DNA from: Serratia marcescens
Lineage (GTDB): Bacteria > Pseudomonadota > Gammaproteobacteria > Enterobacterales > Enterobacteriaceae
Reading direction: 5' to 3'
DNA: 64,000 nt
Assembly: GCF_001902635.1 (NCBI RefSeq)
Contig: NZ_MJAO01000008.1
Span: 157,168 to 221,167, forward strand
The position numbers and the translations under genes were made by a program. The notes beneath the pieces are model-generated. The model ran no database searches. It saw only the letters and a list, made by a program, of their open reading frames with translations, and had not been told where the DNA came from. Positions within the stretch are counted from its first letter, which is position 1, and every line of letters starts with the position of its first letter. Shown here in pieces: positions 60,706-64,000 of this stretch.

Positions 60706-60825
60706 TCAGTGTTTTTTATGGCGGCGCCCTGAATCCAGCGTTTTACCGCTGCGTGATTTTAAATGACGGTAGATGGCGTATACGGCGATAATGATTAACA
60801 CCAAGGATATCGTCAACAATAGCAT
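60706..60825 (-). CDS. Small membrane protein, 39 residues
   Basis: Frame MLLLTISLVLIIIAVYAIYR with a basic tail (HLKSRSGKTL then DSGRRHKKH). One membrane helix is followed by a positively charged cytoplasmic end, typical of small enteric membrane proteins. AGAGG lies seven bases before the ATG. I do not recognise the family. It is isolated between argS and yecM. Confidence 0.55.
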   Translation of the reverse strand: MLLLTISLVLIIIAVYAIYRHLKSRSGKTLDSGRRHKKH

Positions 60826-61303
60826 AATGATGCCTCTAAATTGATTTTTTACCAAAGTAGCGTAGTTGGAGGGATAGAATCAATTGGCTGGGGGTAAATT
60901 AAGATAATCCTTAGATTTTTCTTCTGCGCGCTCCACTTATCTGTTTGATTGATCAGGGTTTTGTAGTCATCGTGTCGCCGTGCGGCTGCTCTGTTTTTCT
61001 TGTTTTTTTTAGGAGGAAGTCGTCGATTTAAAAAAGAACGCAACATGAAATATATCATAAACGATAACGTCATAAGAAAATGTCATAATGAGATGAGAAA
61101 GATCCCATCTATAAATTAACTTATTGTTTAATAAACTGGTGACTTAATAAGCGTTCGTTTTTTCCATGTGCGCTGAAATTGCATAGCTTGCGCATCATTT
61201 CATTGGTGCTTTGATGTAAGCGCGCCATGCCGTCTTGGCGAGTGTGCCTGTCACAGTGTAAATTACGGCGTTTAATTTTACCTTTCGCCGTTTTGAGGTT
61301 CTT
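60826..61303. other. 478-bp AT-rich gap before yecM
   Basis: AT-rich, with poly-T and GAAAAA-type stretches. It includes a 74-codon minus-strand frame (60849-61073) of low-complexity basic sequence that I do not accept as a gene. The yecM promoter is expected near the right end. No repeat or RNA family is recognised. Confidence 0.35.
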
Positions 61304-61870
61304 ATGACCACCCCCTTGCAGGCTATTGCCGAACTGAACGATCTGGCGCTCGACCTGCCACGTTTCGAACAGGCGTTGCAACAATTTGCTGCCCGGCTAC
61401 AGCTGGATCTCTCCTTGTTTACGGCCGATCACATTTCGGTGCGCTGCCATCAATACGCCACCGCCGAACGCTGGCGTCAGGGATTAATGCAGTGCGGTGC
61501 ACTGCTGTCCGAATCGATGATCAACGGGCGGCCTATCTGTCTGTTCGATCTGTCGCAGCCGCTGGCCGTGGGGCCGTGGCGCATAGACTGCATCGAACTG
61601 CCGTATCCCGGGGAAAAACGCTATCCGCATGAGGGCTGGGAACACGTTGAACTGGTGCTCAGCGGCGATCCGGCTACGCTTCATGCGCGAGCACTGAGCC
61701 ACCTGGCCGATGAGGCGCTGTTGGCGCCGGGGATCAAGCTGAAGCAAAGCTCGCCCAAGGGCGAGGGCGAGCGGTTGCCGAACCCGACGTTGGCCATCAC
61801 CGACGGTACGGTGACGATCAAGTTTCATCCTTATTCCATCCGGGAAATCGTCGCCAGCGAACAAGGCTAG
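61304..61870 (+). CDS. yecM: VOC-fold protein YecM
   Basis: A 188-residue metal-binding VOC/glyoxalase-fold protein. ADHISVRCHQYATAERWRQGL, the CIELPYPGEKRYPHEGWEHVELV block and FHPYSIREIVASE match E. coli YecM, whose structure resembles isomerases and dioxygenases but whose reaction is unknown. It is close to argS and cutC, as in E. coli. Its stop overlaps the stop of the convergent MalY-like gene (CTAG). Confidence 0.93.
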   Translation: MTTPLQAIAELNDLALDLPRFEQALQQFAARLQLDLSLFTADHISVRCHQYATAERWRQGLMQCGALLSESMINGRPICLFDLSQPLAVGPWRIDCIELPYPGEKRYPHEGWEHVELVLSGDPATLHARALSHLADEALLAPGIKLKQSSPKGEGERLPNPTLAITDGTVTIKFHPYSIREIVASEQG

Positions 61871-63015
61871 CGGGGCAGCGTAGCGCAGGCTCGCGCCATG
61901 CGGTCGAGCGCTTCTTCGAGCAGCGCGCGCCGACAGCCGAAGTTAAGCCGCACGAAGCGCCGGTCGCCGAAATCCAAACCGGCGCTTAACCCGACGCCCG
62001 CAAGCTCGAAAAACTGATGCGGGTTGTCCACCGGCAGAGCGCTGCAGTCGATCCAGGCCAGGTAGGTGGCTTCTATCGGCAGCAGCGTTAAGCCGGGCAT
62101 GGCATTGATGCGCTCGGTCAGCCGATCGCGATTGGCGCGCAGATATGTCAGCTGTTCATCCAGCCAGGTTTGCCCGTGTTGATAAGCCGCCTGCGCTGCA
62201 ACCAACGCCAGCAAATCGACTTCCGGCACGATGCCACTGCGAGCGCGTTTCATCTTCTGCCGCAGCGCATCGTTGGGCACGATCGCCATCGAAGCGCCTA
62301 ACCCCGCGATATTGAATGCCTTTGACGGCGACATCAGCGTTACGCTGCGTTGGGCGGCGTCGTCGTTCAGGGTGGCGAAAGGGATATGCCGCACGCCGGG
62401 CTCAAGCAACAGTTCACAGTGGATCTCATCCGAACAGACGATCAAATCGCGCTCGCGAGCAAACTGATGGTGCTGCAACAATTCTTCTCGGCGATAGACG
62501 GTGCCGCCGGGGTTTTGCGGATTACACAGCAACAGCAGCTTTTCGTTGCCGTCGAGCCGTTCATGCATTGCGGAAAAATCCAACACCCAGCGTTGATTCA
62601 CTGCCGCCAACGGTACGGAGTGATGTCTGCGCCCGGCGAATTTCGCCGCTTTGCGAAACGGCGGGTAGATGGGCGAGGGCGCCAGCGTGCTCTGATTTTG
62701 TTCGGTGAACGCGCGCACGCATAAATTCAGGCCACACACCAAGCCGGGCAGGAAAATGATCCACTCGGGCTTGATGCGCCAACCATAGCGCTCTACCATG
62801 CGGCGGGTAAAAACTTCAGTAAGATCAAGGGATGGATGGGTGTACCCGAAGACACCGTGCGCCACGCGCCGCTGCAATGCTTCGATCACCGCCGGCGGTG
62901 AGATGAAATCGCTGTCGGCGACCCACAGCGGGATCACGTCGCGATCGCGATATTTATCCCACTTAACGCTGTCACTGTGACTGCGGTCTACCCATTGATC
63001 AAAATTGAATGCCAT
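61867..63015 (-). CDS. MalY/PatB-type cystathionine beta-lyase
   Basis: A 382-residue fold-type I PLP enzyme. WVADSDFISPPAVIEAL and GVFGYTHPS at the N-terminus, NPQNPGGTVYRREEL, CSDEIHCELLL, and the PLP lysine in MSPSKAFNIAGLG define the MalY/PatB class that cleaves cystathionine and other S-C bonds to thiols, pyruvate and ammonia. E. coli MalY also represses maltose genes by binding MalT. ATG 63015 (MAFNFDQW) is preferred over an upstream extension. It is divergent from cutC. Confidence 0.9.
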   Translation of the reverse strand: MAFNFDQWVDRSHSDSVKWDKYRDRDVIPLWVADSDFISPPAVIEALQRRVAHGVFGYTHPSLDLTEVFTRRMVERYGWRIKPEWIIFLPGLVCGLNLCVRAFTEQNQSTLAPSPIYPPFRKAAKFAGRRHHSVPLAAVNQRWVLDFSAMHERLDGNEKLLLLCNPQNPGGTVYRREELLQHHQFARERDLIVCSDEIHCELLLEPGVRHIPFATLNDDAAQRSVTLMSPSKAFNIAGLGASMAIVPNDALRQKMKRARSGIVPEVDLLALVAAQAAYQHGQTWLDEQLTYLRANRDRLTERINAMPGLTLLPIEATYLAWIDCSALPVDNPHQFFELAGVGLSAGLDFGDRRFVRLNFGCRRALLEEALDRMARACATLPR

Positions 63016-63116
63016 AGTTACAACCCTGAGCCGGTTTATGCCTAAGCATGAGCCTACGTGAGAAATGAAGAAATGAACAATTGCCGCCGCATGTTGGCTG
63101 TTATCTGGGGGTGACA

Positions 63117-63875
63117 ATGATAAAACTGGAAGTTTGTTGCTTTAGCGTCGACTGTGCGCTGACGGCTGAACGGGCGGGCGCCGATCGCATCGAGTTGTGC
63201 GCCAGCCAGAGCGAAGGGGGATTGACGCCGAGTTATGGCACGCTGCGTCTGGCGCGCGAGCAGGTTTCGATCCCGGTGCATCCGATCGTGCGTCCACGCG
63301 GCGGCGACTTTTGCTATGGCACGGTGGATTTCGAGGTGATCAAGCAGGATATCCGCCAGATCCGTGAGATGGGCTTCCCCGGCGTGGTGGTCGGCATGCT
63401 GGACGAAGAAGGGCATATTGATCTGCCGCGCATGCGTGAAGTCATGAAGCTGTGCGAGGGCATGGCGGTCACGTTCCATCGTGCGTTCGACATGTGTCAG
63501 AACCCGATGGTAGCGCTGGAACAACTGACCCAGCTGGGTGTGGCGCGCATTTTGACCTCCGGCCAACAGCAGAGCGCCGAACTGGGCCTGCCGTTGCTGC
63601 GCGATCTGCGCCAGGCCAGCCAGGGGCCGGTGATCATGGCCGGCGCCGGCGTGCGGCTCAGCAATCTGCATAAGTTTGTCGATATTGGCCTGCATGAATT
63701 GCACAGCTCTTCCGGCCACCTGGTGCCGTCGACCATGCGATACCGCAAGGCGGGCGTCACCATGTGTTCCGACAACGAGTTTGACGAATTTAGCCATTAT
63801 TGCGTGGATGGCGAAATGGTGGAGGCGATGAAAAACGCGCTGGCCTTGGTTGATCCCTTGGCGCAAAGCGCATAA
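63117..63875 (+). CDS. cutC: Copper homeostasis protein CutC
   Basis: A 252-residue TIM-barrel protein beginning [64 protein letters not shown] and the GAGVRLSNL stretch are conserved. It was named for copper tolerance, but in E. coli the phenotype was later traced to neighbouring regulation, so its role is unsettled. The position beside argS and yecM is conserved. Confidence 0.95.
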   Translation: MIKLEVCCFSVDCALTAERAGADRIELCASQSEGGLTPSYGTLRLAREQVSIPVHPIVRPRGGDFCYGTVDFEVIKQDIRQIREMGFPGVVVGMLDEEGHIDLPRMREVMKLCEGMAVTFHRAFDMCQNPMVALEQLTQLGVARILTSGQQQSAELGLPLLRDLRQASQGPVIMAGAGVRLSNLHKFVDIGLHELHSSSGHLVPSTMRYRKAGVTMCSDNEFDEFSHYCVDGEMVEAMKNALALVDPLAQSA

Positions 63876-63965
63876 ACACGCAGCTAACCGCGTTTGACAA
63901 CCGGTTTCCGGGCCGTAAGACCCCTTAGCGTGTCACTGAGCCCTCGGCGATCACGCGAGTACCAG

Positions 63966-63993
63966 GCCCCGGCGTTTTGCCGGGGCTTTTTTT
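63966..63993 (+). terminator. Rho-independent terminator after cutC
   Basis: GCCCCGGC / GCCGGGGC with a GTTTT loop and T7, 91 bp after the cutC stop. The stretch between them (63876-63965) has no recognised feature. Confidence 0.88.
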
Positions 63994-64000
63994 ATGTCTT

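Noticed and set aside
60849..61073. 74-codon minus-strand frame upstream of yecM
   Set aside because: Lysine-rich low-complexity product in AT-rich DNA with no conserved pattern.

Overview
The window is chromosomal DNA of a GC-rich member of the Enterobacterales, most likely Serratia (S. marcescens-like). This rests on near-identical enterobacterial proteins (CspC, ManXYZ, SdaA, YoaE, MurJ, RimJ) and on blocks that keep E. coli gene order: manXYZ-yobD-mntP-rlmA-cspC-yobF, yoaE-pdeD-sdaA-nudL-pabB-yoaH, yceB-grxB-mdtH-rimJ-yceH-mviM-murJ and argS-yecM-cutC. Serratia-type insertions lie between them. I see no rRNA, tRNA, CRISPR array, integrase or intact prophage.

Layout. 1-9 kb: 5' part of a cytochrome bd-type quinol oxidase gene, a divergent MocR-type regulator, a five-gene peptide-type ABC importer operon and a convergent esterase. 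9-16 kb: the complete arginine succinyltransferase operon astCADBE, preceded by a sigma-54 promoter, paired ArgR boxes and candidate NtrC sites. 16-17.5 kb: a general porin with two near-consensus NtrC sites far upstream. 17.5-24.5 kb: many small genes (YmgB-like, yebW, kbp, pirin, yccJ, yobH, mgrB, yebO). 24.5-29.5 kb: an accessory block (fosA, a Pho-box promoter driving phage-like DUF2591 and DUF4060 genes, an aromatic amino-acid permease, an MBL hydrolase) splitting the usual yebO/yobF neighbourhood. 29.5-42 kb: cspC, a laccase-like gene, rlmA, mntP with its Mn riboswitch, the mannose PTS, yoaE with an upstream ORF, pdeD, sdaA. 42-49 kb: pabB-nudL, a WaaH-like LPS glycosyltransferase, purT (PurR box), a csp gene, dbpA, yebG (LexA box), yqfB, yebF. 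50-64 kb: yceB, a second UbiB-family gene, grxB, mdtH, rimJ, yceH, mviM, murJ, argS, yecM, a MalY/PatB lyase and cutC.

Main discovery. Directly downstream of kbp, bases 18778-19542 form a 765-bp element with perfect 16-bp terminal inverted repeats (TAATGCTTGTCAGTTA) flanked by a perfect 12-bp direct repeat (CGGTTACGCGCC). Removing the element and one repeat copy regenerates a perfect rho-independent terminator, so it landed inside the kbp terminator. The end sequence and duplication size fit the IS4 family, but there is no transposase: it looks like a non-autonomous, MITE-like element filled with strong hairpins.

Two further regulatory findings stand out: a 17/18 Pho box with a correctly spaced -10 in front of a phage-type DUF2591 gene, and tandem NtrC sites in front of the porin with no recognisable sigma-54 promoter.
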